64,000 nucleotides of DNA from Psychrobacter sp. Pi2-1 (lineage in GTDB: Bacteria > Pseudomonadota > Gammaproteobacteria > Pseudomonadales > Moraxellaceae): NCBI RefSeq assembly GCF_904846645.1, contig NZ_CAJHBO010000012.1, forward strand, positions 1-64,000. The letters are read 5' to 3'. How positions within the stretch are numbered: position 1 is the stretch's first letter; each line of letters begins with the position of its first letter. Below the pieces are notes generated by a model. That model worked only from the letters and a program-made list of their open reading frames with translations. It was not told the DNA's origin and did not search any database. Shown piece after piece: positions 37,791 through 48,600 of the stretch. Position numbers and translations under genes: made by a program.

Positions 37791-40700
37791 ATGAAAATCT
37801 CACGCGGTAAAAAAATTAATGCGTCCTACACCATGACAAAAAAACGGTCTATAAAATTACTGTCGCTTGCCATACTGGCATCAGCAACCAGTAGCGTCAA
37901 TCATGCCAGTGATCTTGAGATATACCAAGCACCAGAGGGCGGCAAGGTTGTCATCACCATGATGCTGGATAACTCAATCAGTATGAGTTATACAAGGCAG
38001 TCTGACAGCATCAATAATGACTATGGTATAACAGGAAATACTTATCAGTATGATATTACACAACCTATTTATGATAACAATGGTATAGAAATCAATGGCT
38101 CTTCTGTGAGTTACAGAGTGTATTATCGTGTGAGCAACGATAAGCTGTATTTCGATCGCATATCACGTTTAAAGATGGCATTGATTCCTATGTTTGCCAA
38201 CCCCAAAAGTGATGAAGGATTTGGTGCTGAGACGAACCTTGATAAATATATGATTGGCTTTGGTAGCTTTTTTGGGGATAGCCGAGAAGGTGGCGGTAAA
38301 ATAGATGCGCCAGCCATGCCTCTAACGCTTGCAAATAGAAAAGAACTGCTTGGAAAGTTAGTTAATCTAAAACCAGAGACATTTACGCCGATCGCAAATG
38401 CTTATGCCGAGGCAGGTGCATATATGCTTGGGACTAATACGCAGGCAGGTGCATCCAAACTAGTATACGAAGAGATGGGGTATTCAGCCTATGAAGATAA
38501 AAATAATGGTAAAGGCAATGATAAAAAACAATACGTATTATATGAGTGTGATGATAGAAAATCAGATTTGATTACAAGAAAAGGCTATACTTACTATCCT
38601 TGTAAATCCAATGAATATGATGATGAGGATAAAGCTGATGAGAAAGAAAATTTAGATCTTGATGAGATTGGTATTGATAGAGGTGATATTTATGTGACAT
38701 ATGAAGAAGACGATAAAACTTATTATCTAAAATTAATAGATAATGGTGATGATAACTTATCTGAGAGTGGTTTTTCGCGATCAGAAGATAGTACCAAAAA
38801 TGCGACAACGTATAACTCCCCCATTGATGGGTCAGACAATCAATGCAACGGCTACGGTATTTACTTTTTGACTGATGGTGAACCAAACGTAGCATCTGAC
38901 GAAACAATTAATTTAATGAACAATAGTTTGTCAAATAGTACGCTAACTATGGGGAACTCATGCAATTCCGATCTAGCAAACTCAGGCGCTAGGTTTGGCA
39001 ATGCCTCAGGTTGGCAGTGTATTGGTGAGTATGGCCCACTATTAAACAGTATCAGTAATTCTAAAAAGACAGCGATAAAGACGGCGACCGTCGGCTTTGG
39101 TAGCGTTTATCAGACATTATCTGAAATACCGAAAGTAACCAAAAATGTGAGGCTTGATAACGGCACAGTGGAAGCACGAGAAGTGTATAACTGTGACGGT
39201 GTGTCGGATAGGGACGCCAAAAACTTATGCAAACTGGGTGAAAAGGGCTATGAGTTCGGTGAAGGCGGGTTTTACTATACCAAAGAGAGCAAGGATATCT
39301 CTGACAGTGTAAAAAGTTTTGCAAAATCTTTAGGTGACAATGTCATCCAGCCCATATCGACAGGGACGATGTCAGTACCGCTAGATAGCTTAAGTGGATT
39401 AAAGTCACGTGGCTTTGCCTACTTACCGATACTAGAGCCAGTACCGAGATCACCACGACTCTGGAATGGCAACCTCAAAAAATATAAAGTAAAAGATGCA
39501 ACCCTTTTCGGCGCGGATAACAACCCTGTTTTTTCCAATACAGATGGGGAGTTTGCCAAAAACACCCATGATTTATGGAACACTATTACAGATAGTTCAC
39601 GTATAGATACACTCAGACCCGATCAAAGCAGGCCGCAAGTGGGCGGTGCCTATCAAAAAGTGTTTGAAAACGCGACTCCGCCTACTACTGGTGATCGCAA
39701 TCTATTTGTTGATAGTGGAAGCGCGCTTGTTAACTTGACAGTCGATGTAGCCAATGTACCTAACAATTTTGACGCACTAACCTCTCTATCTGGCAATGAC
39801 AGTGAGAAAAATGATAAAAAGCGCGCTTTGCTAAACTTTATGGGTTATCCGGTATCAGACATTGGTGTCACAGATGGCGTCGCGCTCGATGCAACAAAAA
39901 ATAAATCATTAAAGAATATCGGTGGTGTTTTACACTCTATACCGCAGCTGATTACTCAAAAGGTTAATATTGATGGGGCAGGTAAGTTCGATGTGAGCAG
40001 TCGTAAGGATTATGTGCTCTACGGTTCTATGGATGGTGCACTACACATGTTGGACGACAGTACTGGTGAGGAAACTTTTACCTTTATTCCAAAACAGATA
40101 CTAGAGCTGCAGCCTGATGCCATCAGTGGCGAGGGTAGTGCAGTAAATGGTAGCTATCCTTATGGTGTGGATGCACCTTGGCTAACCTATGCATCCTATA
40201 CCGTAAAAGCAACTACTGAGGGAGAAGGTGAAAGTGCGCAGACCACAAATAGTTACGAAGCGTCTCAGAGCTTTGCATTAGGTGGACTACGTATGGGCGG
40301 GTCAATGTATTATGCCCTAGATGTCTCAAACCCTAAATCACCCAAAATGATCTATAGTGTGGGATCAAACTATGCCAATCGCCAAAAAGGACTTACTACA
40401 GATGTAAGAGGTGTAGCAAATGGTATCAGTGCCATTACGACTGCGGCAACAGCAACAGCTGACCAGAAAGCCTATGCTCGCATGGGACAGTCGTGGGGCA
40501 AGCCGACGCTTGGTTATGTCAAAAGTGGCGGCAAAAAAGTCATGGTCAGCTTTTTGCCGGGTGGTTATGATGACTGTTATGAAAACCCAAACTTTAAGCT
40601 ATCTACGGTCAATACCGCCAATCTTGCTTGTAGTAATAAGGCGAGTGCTCAAGGTAATGCCATGTATATGGTACAAGTGGGTGAAGTCGAAATAGATGCG

Positions 40701-41891
40701 ACAAGTAAAGAAGAAACCGTAAAAACTTCTACCAACAATGGCAATTTACTTTGGTGGGCAAGTAATAGCGATAGTAACATCACGGCTGCATCTACGGCTA
40801 CTAGTCCCTCATTACAGTACTCACAAGCTGATGATCTTAAGCACAGTGTAGTGACGCAGGTCAGAGCTTTGGATCGTAACTATGACGGTTTGATAGATCA
40901 TATCTACTTTGCTGACTTAGGTGGGCAGGTTTGGCGCGCTGATATCAACAACAATGCAGATACTGCAAACTTTAAAGTAGACCGTGTGGTAAAAGTATTA
41001 GACGTTAGTGACCAAGCATCAGACGGAGATGCACCTCCTCGCATCTATGAGCGCCCATTGATTACCTTCCATAATGGTACACACGCTTATATAGACGATG
41101 ACAATCAAACAGGACAGTACTCAGGCGTACAAGCGATCGTGACAGTAGGCACAGGAGATCGTAGTAGCCCAGTATCTGCAACAAGAAGTACACCTAATGC
41201 AATCTATAGCGTGATAGATAAAGACGTCAGTCGTAATGAGTTGTTTTATTACGGTACAGAAACCGCGCCAACGCTGAACTTACGTACACCAGTCATCAAG
41301 GTTGCAGGAACCAGTACCAGAAACGACAAGCTGAAAGAGCTCACCTTTACAGATGCAGATCTAGGTACGAATGGTATTAGGGCTGGTATGCAAAACAATA
41401 CTATTCAAGGCTGGTATATGCCTCTAACACATTGGCTAGATGAAGATGCAAAAATAGGTGGCAAATACAAGCTTAAAATGTTCAATGAACCAGATGCTAT
41501 CGCTGGGGTATTAATATCTTCTTCTTTTAATCCAGATGAAGGTCAAGCAGCCAATACTTGTAGTGCGGGTGTGATCGGAGAAACACAACGTGAGCGTACC
41601 TGTTTGCCTTATGGTGTTTGCCTTGACAATACAAAGTCTGAAATACTGACATCACGCTCATCGTATAGTGCTGGTTTGGGTATCGTTGATAATATCGTTA
41701 GTCAGTACAATGATACCTCTACCTTTACCTCGTTAAAAAATTATTGTGAAGGTGATGACTGCGAACCAGAAGTTATCTGTACAGGGGATGACTGTAGTGA
41801 CGTTAATCAGTGCGTAGGTCCTAACTGTGACGCGGATGCGGGTGTCAATGTCGACCAGCGAATCAATCCACTTAGCTGGATGGAACATTGA
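37791..41891 (+). CDS. pilY1: Type IV pilus tip adhesin/biogenesis factor PilY1
   Basis: A protein of about 1366 residues secreted with a signal peptide (after a 10-residue polar start, ending near NHASD). The N-terminal half is a von Willebrand A-like domain with MIDAS residues DNSIS (about 60-64), interrupted by a very acidic insert (about 275-330). The C-terminal half is the PilY1 beta-propeller with the calcium loop DRNYDGLID (about 1028-1036). A C-terminal tail carries three CxGxxC units. PilY1 controls pilus extension/retraction and surface sensing. The ATG at 37791 with GGTGG upstream is preferred over the in-frame GTG at 37782. Confidence 0.92.
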   Translation: MKISRGKKINASYTMTKKRSIKLLSLAILASATSSVNHASDLEIYQAPEGGKVVITMMLDNSISMSYTRQSDSINNDYGITGNTYQYDITQPIYDNNGIEINGSSVSYRVYYRVSNDKLYFDRISRLKMALIPMFANPKSDEGFGAETNLDKYMIGFGSFFGDSREGGGKIDAPAMPLTLANRKELLGKLVNLKPETFTPIANAYAEAGAYMLGTNTQAGASKLVYEEMGYSAYEDKNNGKGNDKKQYVLYECDDRKSDLITRKGYTYYPCKSNEYDDEDKADEKENLDLDEIGIDRGDIYVTYEEDDKTYYLKLIDNGDDNLSESGFSRSEDSTKNATTYNSPIDGSDNQCNGYGIYFLTDGEPNVASDETINLMNNSLSNSTLTMGNSCNSDLANSGARFGNASGWQCIGEYGPLLNSISNSKKTAIKTATVGFGSVYQTLSEIPKVTKNVRLDNGTVEAREVYNCDGVSDRDAKNLCKLGEKGYEFGEGGFYYTKESKDISDSVKSFAKSLGDNVIQPISTGTMSVPLDSLSGLKSRGFAYLPILEPVPRSPRLWNGNLKKYKVKDATLFGADNNPVFSNTDGEFAKNTHDLWNTITDSSRIDTLRPDQSRPQVGGAYQKVFENATPPTTGDRNLFVDSGSALVNLTVDVANVPNNFDALTSLSGNDSEKNDKKRALLNFMGYPVSDIGVTDGVALDATKNKSLKNIGGVLHSIPQLITQKVNIDGAGKFDVSSRKDYVLYGSMDGALHMLDDSTGEETFTFIPKQILELQPDAISGEGSAVNGSYPYGVDAPWLTYASYTVKATTEGEGESAQTTNSYEASQSFALGGLRMGGSMYYALDVSNPKSPKMIYSVGSNYANRQKGLTTDVRGVANGISAITTAATATADQKAYARMGQSWGKPTLGYVKSGGKKVMVSFLPGGYDDCYENPNFKLSTVNTANLACSNKASAQGNAMYMVQVGEVEIDATSKEETVKTSTNNGNLLWWASNSDSNITAASTATSPSLQYSQADDLKHSVVTQVRALDRNYDGLIDHIYFADLGGQVWRADINNNADTANFKVDRVVKVLDVSDQASDGDAPPRIYERPLITFHNGTHAYIDDDNQTGQYSGVQAIVTVGTGDRSSPVSATRSTPNAIYSVIDKDVSRNELFYYGTETAPTLNLRTPVIKVAGTSTRNDKLKELTFTDADLGTNGIRAGMQNNTIQGWYMPLTHWLDEDAKIGGKYKLKMFNEPDAIAGVLISSSFNPDEGQAANTCSAGVIGETQRERTCLPYGVCLDNTKSEILTSRSSYSAGLGIVDNIVSQYNDTSTFTSLKNYCEGDDCEPEVICTGDDCSDVNQCVGPNCDADAGVNVDQRINPLSWMEH

Positions 41892-41892
41892 T

Positions 41893-42393
41893 ATGCTGTT
41901 TAAGAGTAGCCACTCGACCAGAGAGGCAGGCTTTACGCTTATAGAGCTGATGGTTACCGTCGCTATCGTTGCTATATTAGCCGCTGTTGCTATACCAAGC
42001 TATCGCGCCTTTGTTATTCGCAATGCGGAAGCAGACGTACAGCGAAAAATGCTCTCTCTTTCAAATGAGCTTGAGCAATGGCGTGCCAAAGCTTTGACTT
42101 ACAAGGGTTTTAAGCCTCAGTCAGATGCTATCGCAAATAGTACGGGAGCAATCAATCAGCCTAATAATAATCCACGTTATACTATTACACTTGGACACAT
42201 TACAGGTGATACCCCGACATTCAGTACTCTGCATGAGGGAAGTGGGCGCGCTACCAATTGGATAATGGTGGCCACACCAGTAGATTTGACAGGGGCGGAT
42301 AATTTTTTGCTCTCAAGTCAAGGGTTACGCTGTGCAAGTAATAGCAGTTTTGATGTTACAGATGCAGATTGTACAGGAGCGACAACATGGTAA
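41893..42393 (+). CDS. pilE: PilE-like type IV minor pilin
   Basis: A 166-residue prepilin with leader [40 protein letters not shown] and a typical C-terminal pilin domain with a Cys pair (LRCASN and DADCTG). It begins two bases after the pilY1 stop; an open frame continues upstream into pilY1 but is not used. It takes the PilE place at the end of the fimU-pilV-W-X-Y1 operon. Confidence 0.83.
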   Translation: MLFKSSHSTREAGFTLIELMVTVAIVAILAAVAIPSYRAFVIRNAEADVQRKMLSLSNELEQWRAKALTYKGFKPQSDAIANSTGAINQPNNNPRYTITLGHITGDTPTFSTLHEGSGRATNWIMVATPVDLTGADNFLLSSQGLRCASNSSFDVTDADCTGATTW

Positions 42394-42872
42394 ATGCGGC
42401 ATCATTAGAGAATGTATCAGTTGAGCCTGTTAGTCAGAAAGGATTTACACTGATAGAGCTGATGATAGTCGTAGCTATCATAGGTGTCTTGGCAGTAATA
42501 GCTTATCCAAGCTATCAAGGATATGTTGAGCGCACCAATCGTGCTGATATGATGAGTGAAATGCAGCAGATTGCTGGACGAATAGAGTCTAATAAAATCA
42601 ATTACAAACGCTACGATAATATACCACTGTCTGCTATATTCTCAGGTACAGTGGCTGCTGATGGTAGCGTGAATTTTCCATCATCGAGTACAGCTTTATA
42701 TATTGTTACTGTCACGCCTAATGATGCGACTACTCTTACTAGTAAAGATTGGACAGTTACGGCGGCTCCTATAACAGGTACACGCATGGCAGGCGATGGT
42801 AACCTAACTCTAGATAGTACTGGAGAAAAATGTAGAGGTACTACATGTGGTGTGGACGATGAATGGCAATAA
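42387..42872 (+). CDS. Second PilE-like minor pilin
   Basis: A 161-residue prepilin. The leader [19 protein letters not shown] is followed by [27 protein letters not shown] and the PilE-typical [18 protein letters not shown]. The C-terminus has [10 protein letters not shown] with two cysteines. Its ATG overlaps the previous stop by seven bases, behind an AGGAG at 42375-42379, so the pair is translationally coupled. Whether this or the preceding gene is the true PilE orthologue cannot be decided here. Confidence 0.83.
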   Translation: MVNAASLENVSVEPVSQKGFTLIELMIVVAIIGVLAVIAYPSYQGYVERTNRADMMSEMQQIAGRIESNKINYKRYDNIPLSAIFSGTVAADGSVNFPSSSTALYIVTVTPNDATTLTSKDWTVTAAPITGTRMAGDGNLTLDSTGEKCRGTTCGVDDEWQ

Positions 42873-42893
42873 ATGTTTAGTATCCAAATTACT

Positions 42894-43076
42894 TGACAAA
42901 AAACGTCATCTGCAACTACTTTTATCTTCTACAATTTACATAAACTGACAATTTTTAGCAATAAACTGGCAATGTTTTCTATTAATTAAATGTTTTTTAG
43001 TGACAAAGTCAATATGATACGATATTTACCCATTTTCAGCGAGCATTATGAGTTACTGGCTAGAACTTATATGACA
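42894..43076. promoter_or_regulatory. Possible activator-binding array (four TGACA words)
   Basis: TGACA occurs in the same orientation at 42894, 42946, 43001 and 43072. The complement TGTCA contains the TGTC core reported for PilR sites upstream of Pseudomonas pilA. Spacings are 52, 55 and 71 bases. The words are short and could be chance in AT-rich DNA. Confidence 0.3.
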
Positions 43077-43140
43077 ATAAAACTGAGCTGTTAGTACAAC
43101 TTATAGATACAGATATATTTTTTGTAGTAGCGCAAAAAGT

Positions 43141-43156
43141 TGGCACGCTAACTGCA
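43141..43156 (+). promoter_or_regulatory. Sigma-54 promoter of pilA
   Basis: TGGCAC, five bases, then CTGCA. The invariant GG and GC are separated by exactly ten bases, as required for RpoN promoters. It lies about 140 bases upstream of the pilA start codon. Sigma-54 control of major pilin genes is established in Pseudomonas and Moraxella. Confidence 0.8.
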
Positions 43157-43296
43157 GCAATAGTAACAAGAAGGTTAGAGAAGTAATTTAAGTATTTACT
43201 CAAACTAACAACTCTCGTATTTATAATGGATAGCAGATAGTGATACCAAATAGCGTATCAATCGACTTGTTATCACCTTACTCTAAAGGACGTACT

Positions 43297-43764
43297 ATGA
43301 ACGCTACTACCCAAAAAGGTTTTACCTTAATCGAACTAATGATCGTTATCGCTATTATCGGTATTTTGGCTGCGATCGCTCTACCTGCTTATCAGACATA
43401 CACCAAAAAAGCACGTTTCACAGAAGTCGTATTAGCCGCATCATCAGTGAAAGGTGCGATTGATACTTGTTATCAGACTCGTGGAGAGGGAGACATAGCA
43501 AACTGTGACTCTGCTGGTGAGGTCGGTGCAGACTTAACGGGAGCAGCTACAGGTGACCAAGTAGCAAGCGTCGAGATTTCTGACGGAACCGCTACAACTG
43601 AAGACTCTGCAGGCACTGCTGTTACAATTCCAGCTGGTGGTGTATTAGCAACAGGTGATGCAACATCAGTTGATGGTGAAGATTTCGCACTTATTCCTGA
43701 TGTAACAGGCGACTCAATCGTCTGGTCAGAGGCTGGTACTTGTATCGCTGCTGGCCTATGCTAG
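43297..43764 (+). CDS. pilA: Major type IV pilin PilA
   Basis: A 155-residue prepilin with a seven-residue leader [44 protein letters not shown]. That is the short class IVa leader of fibre-forming pilins. Two cysteine pairs are visible: DTCYQTRG...ANCDS in the mid-region and the C-terminal TCIAAGLC loop. A perfect AAAGGA ribosome binding site selects this ATG. An earlier in-frame codon at 43240 is not used. The sigma-54 promoter upstream and the following pilin and TfpZ genes support a major pilin role. Confidence 0.9.
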   Translation: MNATTQKGFTLIELMIVIAIIGILAAIALPAYQTYTKKARFTEVVLAASSVKGAIDTCYQTRGEGDIANCDSAGEVGADLTGAATGDQVASVEISDGTATTEDSAGTAVTIPAGGVLATGDATSVDGEDFALIPDVTGDSIVWSEAGTCIAAGLC

Positions 43765-43814
43765 TAGGATCGTATTGAGCAATGTAATGATGTAAATCAT
43801 GTTGCCTAATATTT

Positions 43815-43856
43815 AAAAAATACCCTATTGACCAATGTTGTTAGTAGGGTATTTTT
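43815..43856 (+). terminator. Terminator between the two pilin genes
   Basis: AAAAATACCCTA and TAGGGTATTTTT form a 12-pair stem with an 18-base loop, followed by T residues. It could reduce transcription of the second pilin relative to the first. Confidence 0.75.
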
Positions 43857-43894
43857 ATGCCCAGTACTTATCTAAATCAATAGGAAGGTGTGCT

Positions 43895-44308
43895 ATGTCA
43901 AAACAAAAGGGCTTTACCTTAATTGAGTTGATGATTGTTATCGCCATCATTGGTATCCTTGCTGCAGTTGCACTACCTGCCTATGAAAATTATGCTAAAA
44001 AAACCAAGTTCACTGAGGTAATATTTGCGGCTTCAGCAGTCAAAACAAGTATTGATAGCTGCTTTCAAGGAAGAGGGAGTCACATATTGACCAATTGTGA
44101 TAGTATCTCTGAAGTAAGTATTGATGCGTCTGGAGTGGCATCTGCCAACAACGTCAGCTCCATAAATATTGCACCCAATACCGCTTTGGTAACAGTGACT
44201 GGCGAGCCTAGTGTGAACAGTGAGACGTATACACTGCTCCCGACTGTGAGTAATGGCTCCCTAAACTGGACTACTGGTGGCACATGTATTGCCGCAGGCC
44301 TTTGTTAA
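43895..44308 (+). CDS. Second major-type type IV pilin
   Basis: A 137-residue prepilin, leader [42 protein letters not shown]. It is a close paralogue of the preceding PilA through the helix, with the same cysteine plan (DSCFQGRG...TNCDS and C-terminal TCIAAGLC) but a different, shorter variable domain. AGGAAGG precedes the ATG. It lies beyond a terminator hairpin but only 29 bases before the TfpZ-like gene, so it may be expressed with that gene by read-through or from its own promoter. Confidence 0.88.
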   Translation: MSKQKGFTLIELMIVIAIIGILAAVALPAYENYAKKTKFTEVIFAASAVKTSIDSCFQGRGSHILTNCDSISEVSIDASGVASANNVSSINIAPNTALVTVTGEPSVNSETYTLLPTVSNGSLNWTTGGTCIAAGLC

Positions 44309-44337
44309 CTCCCTGAATCTACTAGGAAATTAGATAC

Positions 44338-45126
44338 ATGGTTCAACAACCCATACGAATTTGGGCGGACTCATTTAGAGCAGCTGCTATTCATCTGATA
44401 GTGAGCTTACTCATAGTAGGTGCATTAGCACTACTAATATTCAAGGTTTGGTATCCTATGCCATTGGCTACAGCCACTGGTGTATTTACCATATTTGCTA
44501 TGGTGTTCGTGGTAGATTTGTTCATTGGACCATTATTCACACTAGTTGTTTATAAGAAAAATAAAAAATCACTAGCGTTTGATCTTACCGTAATCGCAAT
44601 CATTCAGCTTGCAGCGCTTGCTTTTGGTATCTATAGCCTATCGCAAGCCCGTCCAGTATGGTTGAGCTTTTATAACAATCGGTTCGAAGTCGTGAGGCTT
44701 AATGATATAGAGAGTGTCTATCTTGAGAAAGCTCCCAAAAATTATACTGAGATGTCACTCACAGGGCCCGAATGGGTAGCGGCAAAACCGGTAGGGGATG
44801 CTCAGGAAGTTAAGGATCTAGAGTTTGGCAATAAGCTAGGTGCAAAAATAGCGCATCAACCTGCACTGTACTATCCAATTGAACAAGCTTACCCTGAGAT
44901 AGCGGCCAAAGCCTATAAGCTATCTGCATTAGAAGCTCCTAATAATAAAGTGGACATCGACAAATATCTCGGTCAAAATCCAAAAGCAGTAGGGTGGCTA
45001 CCGCTATGGGGGCAACAGCAGCATATGGTTGTTTTAATTGATGAAAGTGGTATGCCTCTTAAAGTTGTGGATTTGCGTCCTTGGACTGAAGAGCAAATGA
45101 ATACAGTACTAACGTCTACTTTGTAA
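44338..45126 (+). CDS. TfpX/TfpZ-family type IV pilin accessory protein
   Basis: A 262-residue inner-membrane protein with about three hydrophobic segments near the N-terminus (about 15-37, 45-70 and 82-102), followed by a periplasmic domain (WLSFYNNRFEVVRLNDIE onwards). This is the TfpX/TfpZ family, encoded beside the major pilin in Pseudomonas groups and as TfpB in Moraxella bovis, where it modulates pilin assembly. AGGAAA precedes the ATG. Its placement after two pilins fits a chaperone-like role for one of them. Confidence 0.85.
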   Translation: MVQQPIRIWADSFRAAAIHLIVSLLIVGALALLIFKVWYPMPLATATGVFTIFAMVFVVDLFIGPLFTLVVYKKNKKSLAFDLTVIAIIQLAALAFGIYSLSQARPVWLSFYNNRFEVVRLNDIESVYLEKAPKNYTEMSLTGPEWVAAKPVGDAQEVKDLEFGNKLGAKIAHQPALYYPIEQAYPEIAAKAYKLSALEAPNNKVDIDKYLGQNPKAVGWLPLWGQQQHMVVLIDESGMPLKVVDLRPWTEEQMNTVLTSTL

Positions 45127-45139
45127 TGATATAAGTAAC

Positions 45140-45179
45140 AAAAAACCACCTAGCAGCAATCGCTATTAGGTGGTTTTTT
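45140..45179. terminator. Bidirectional terminator between the TfpZ gene and fdxA
   Basis: AAAAAACCACCTA and TAGGTGGTTTTTT form a perfect stem with a 14-base loop between convergent genes. Confidence 0.9.
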
Positions 45180-45213
45180 ATTGGTTCAATATATAAATAC
45201 TTTAAGAAGATAA

Positions 45214-45537
45214 TTACCTTTCTAAATACTGAATCTTTCCTTCTACACCATCCCACTTCGCGGCTTCTGGCATTTGTTCTTTCATCTCAGTAATGTTCGG
45301 CCACTTTTGTGCCAGTTCTTCATTTAGCTGAGTAAACATCTCTTGGTCTTTCGGTACTTCATCTTCTGAGAAAATCGCATTGGCTGGACATTCAGGCTCG
45401 CATAGTGCGCAATCGATACACTCATCAGGATCGATGACAAGGAAGTTTGGGCCTTCATAAAAGCAGTCCACAGGACAGACTTCTACACAGTCGGTGTATT
45501 TGCAAAGAATGCAGTTATCTGTAACGACAAAGGTCAT
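45214..45537 (-). CDS. fdxA: Seven-iron ferredoxin (FdxA type)
   Basis: A 107-residue electron carrier with one 3Fe-4S and one 4Fe-4S cluster. Cysteines lie at 9, 12, 17, 21 and 25 ([18 protein letters not shown]) and at 40, 43, 46 and 50 ([14 protein letters not shown]). The C-terminal 50 residues match the Azotobacter/Pseudomonas FdxA tail ([14 protein letters not shown]). It is cytoplasmic and monocistronic here. Next to mutS, as in many gammaproteobacteria. Confidence 0.92.
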   Translation of the reverse strand: MTFVVTDNCILCKYTDCVEVCPVDCFYEGPNFLVIDPDECIDCALCEPECPANAIFSEDEVPKDQEMFTQLNEELAQKWPNITEMKEQMPEAAKWDGVEGKIQYLER

Positions 45538-45634
45538 AGTAATGTCTACCTGTTATTGATTTGGCTTTTGGCTAAATAGAATAGTCGAAAATAAAGCGTA
45601 TTTTAGCGCCTTTACTACGATTTGACAATTCCCT

Positions 45635-48600
45635 TTAATGACCAATGATTTTCTTCAAATGATAGATCAAATCATGCGCTTGCTTAGGTGTCAGGCTATC
45701 AGGATCAATCATGCTTAGCTCATCTTGTAGGCTAAATAGCTGATTTTGTTTTAAATTGTTCATTATGTCTGTCGCTTGAGCGGTATGAGTTATTTTTTGA
45801 TTAAGAGTAGCATTATTATAACTCTCTTGCCGTTTATCCTTTACTGACTTAGCTAATTCATTTTTATCATCAATAGTTTGTGCTTTATCTACGGCTAAAT
45901 GGTCTGACTGTAAGTTGTCTGCTAAATAGCGCTTAGCATCCTCTAGCACTTGGGTGGGAATACCAGCCATTTTTGCGACATGCAGCCCAAAGCTAGAACT
46001 TGCTGCGCCATCTTTAATTTGATGCAATAGCAATAACTGACCATCAACTTCACTGGCGGCTACATGAACGTTACGGATATCAGCATGATGATTGCCAATA
46101 TCATTCGTTAATTGTGTCAGTTCAAAATAGTGAGTGGCAAATAATGTCAGACAACCAATCTCGACTAGGCGATTGACACAGGCATGAGCAATGGCCAAAC
46201 CGTCAGTGGTAGCAGTACCGCGACCGACTTCGTCCATTAATACCAGTGACTTATTGGTGGCTTGATTTAAGATGTTAGCCGTCTCAATCATCTCCACCAT
46301 AAAGGTCGATTTGCCACCAGCCAAGTCATCAGCTGAGCCGATACGGGTAAATATCCGATCTATGTCACCAATATGCGCAGACTCAGCGGGTACAAAGCTC
46401 CCGCAATGAGCAAGCAAAACAATCAGCGCGGTCTGGCGCATATAGGTCGATTTACCACCCATATTAGGGCCGGTAATAAGCAGCAGTCTTTCAGGATGCC
46501 CATCACTACCTAGTGCACAGTCATTGGCGACAAAGTGGTTTGTACTTAAGGAATTACCGTTTCTACTGTTGGCGTTTGTTTGATTCAATGCTGCTTCAAC
46601 CACAACATGACGACCTTGACGAATATCAATGTTGGTTTGATTTTTGGCCACCGATTCGTTTTGGTCTTTTGTATGTAGCCCCATGATTGGGCGCTGCCAG
46701 TTATACATTATGGCAAGATAGGCCCAATTGCTTAGCACATCTAGTTGGGCGATAGCCGCGCTAAGCTGCTGTAGATCAGCCAAGTGTTGGTTTAATTGAG
46801 TGAGCAGCTCTTGATACAGCTGTTTTTCACGCGCCAACGCCAAGGACTGGGCACTTAGATACTCTGTCTCGACTGCCTTTAGCTCATCAGTGATAAACCG
46901 TTCACTACTTTTAAGCGTTTGCCGACGGATAAAGTGGGCAGGAGCATTTTTTGCTTGCATCTTGGGCAATTCAAAGTAAAAGCCGCTAACTTTATTAAAG
47001 CCAACTTTTAGACTCGGTAATTGATTGTCTTGACGGGCACGCTCGACCATCTCGTCTAGCGTCGATTGGATATTGTCATGCAAATGGGTAAGACGATCAA
47101 ACTCTTCATCAAAGCCCGCTGCTAGCATTCCGCCATCACGGATATGCGCAGGGGGTTCAATGACAATAGCGCGCTCGATTAATTCGGCGACGGATTGAAC
47201 AGCAGGTAGTTGATCTGGCAATTGCTGCATCAGCACTGGTAACAGTCCAGCGTCTTCATGACTGATACCGGATTCTGTCAATAGGGTAGTAAGCTGGGCG
47301 CTACTAGCGATACCATCGGCAAGCTTACGTAAGTCACGAGGTTTAGCACTCATTAGCCCGATTCGACTACTGATTCGTTCGATATCGCCAATAGTATTCA
47401 GCGTTTCTCGTAAACGTGCAACCAGTAAGCTATCTTTTACATCTTGGTTTGACTGAATTGAGTCACTCTTTGGGTTTAGCAAACAAGTTATCGCATCTAG
47501 ACGCATATTGATACGTGAATGCTGACGCAGTGGACGTTTCATTTGCTGCACGAGTAAACGCTTGCCCATCGGAGTCTGACAATGATTCAGCACAGATATC
47601 AAAGAAGTGCCGTTGCTACTAACAGGGGTAAATAGCTCGAGATTTTGCTGGCTATTGGCATCGATAATCAAATAGTCATCGCTGTACTCAACAATGAGTT
47701 GGTTGACTTGAGGCACGTGGCGTTGCTGAGTTTGACGCGCATAGTGGATAAGCGCAGCACAACTGGTTTGTGCAAGTGGAGCCTCATGAATGCCCAACCC
47801 ATCGAGACGCTGGACTTCGAACTGCTGACAAAGCGTGTCACTGGCATGCTCACGATGGAAATCATTGGCAGCGACTTCTATAATAGGGCAGTCCATATTT
47901 TGTCGTAACCACAGTAGCCACTCTGTATCATTGCTTCCAATGCTGTCGCCAACGCTATCAATAAGCGCTTCACTAATGATACATTCACTAGGCGCAAAAC
48001 GTGCAAGTACCGTCAGCATTTGAGTTCGTAAATTATCGATATCGTTTTTGTCTGCTATCAGTGTCTGGGTAGTCAGTGTGCCTGCAGCCAAATCCATCTG
48101 GCTAACGGCTGCTTGTAACGTCTGGCTATGGTCTTGCGTTTTCATAGTCGCAATATCGATGGCAACCACAGTCGGCGTATGATTAGGTGCAATCAATGCA
48201 TCATCGGTAATAGTACCTGCCGTCAGCGTCTTAACCACTTCGCGGCGCATGATGCTACCAGCAGCAGATTTTCTTTTGTCTTTCTTTTGCTTGTCGCCCA
48301 TTGCAGGGACATTAGACTTATTATCAGCGTTGCCAGTTGTCGATTCGTCAATTTGTTCGCATACAACTACTGTCTGACCAGCCGCGATCAAGCGTGCCAT
48401 ATAGCTATCGGCTGCATGAAACGGTACACCCGCCATCGCTATCGTATTGCCTGCTTTATCCGTACCACGGCGCGTCAATGTGATATCTAATATTTGCGCC
48501 GCTCGCTTAGCATCGTCAAAGAAAAGCTCATAGAAGTCACCCATCCGGTACAAGAGCAATGCTTGTGGATAGTTGGCTTTCATGGTTAGATATTGCACCA

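Larger units (their letters stand above)
42873..43296. other. Control region upstream of the first major pilin gene
   Basis: AT-rich, with no gene. It contains a sigma-54 promoter and four TGACA words upstream of it, listed separately. No clear terminator was seen for the minor pilin operon. Confidence 0.55.

Noticed and set aside
38572..38907. Minus-strand 111-codon frame inside pilY1
   Set aside because: It is antisense to the acidic insert of PilY1; the His/Tyr/Leu-rich composition is an artefact.
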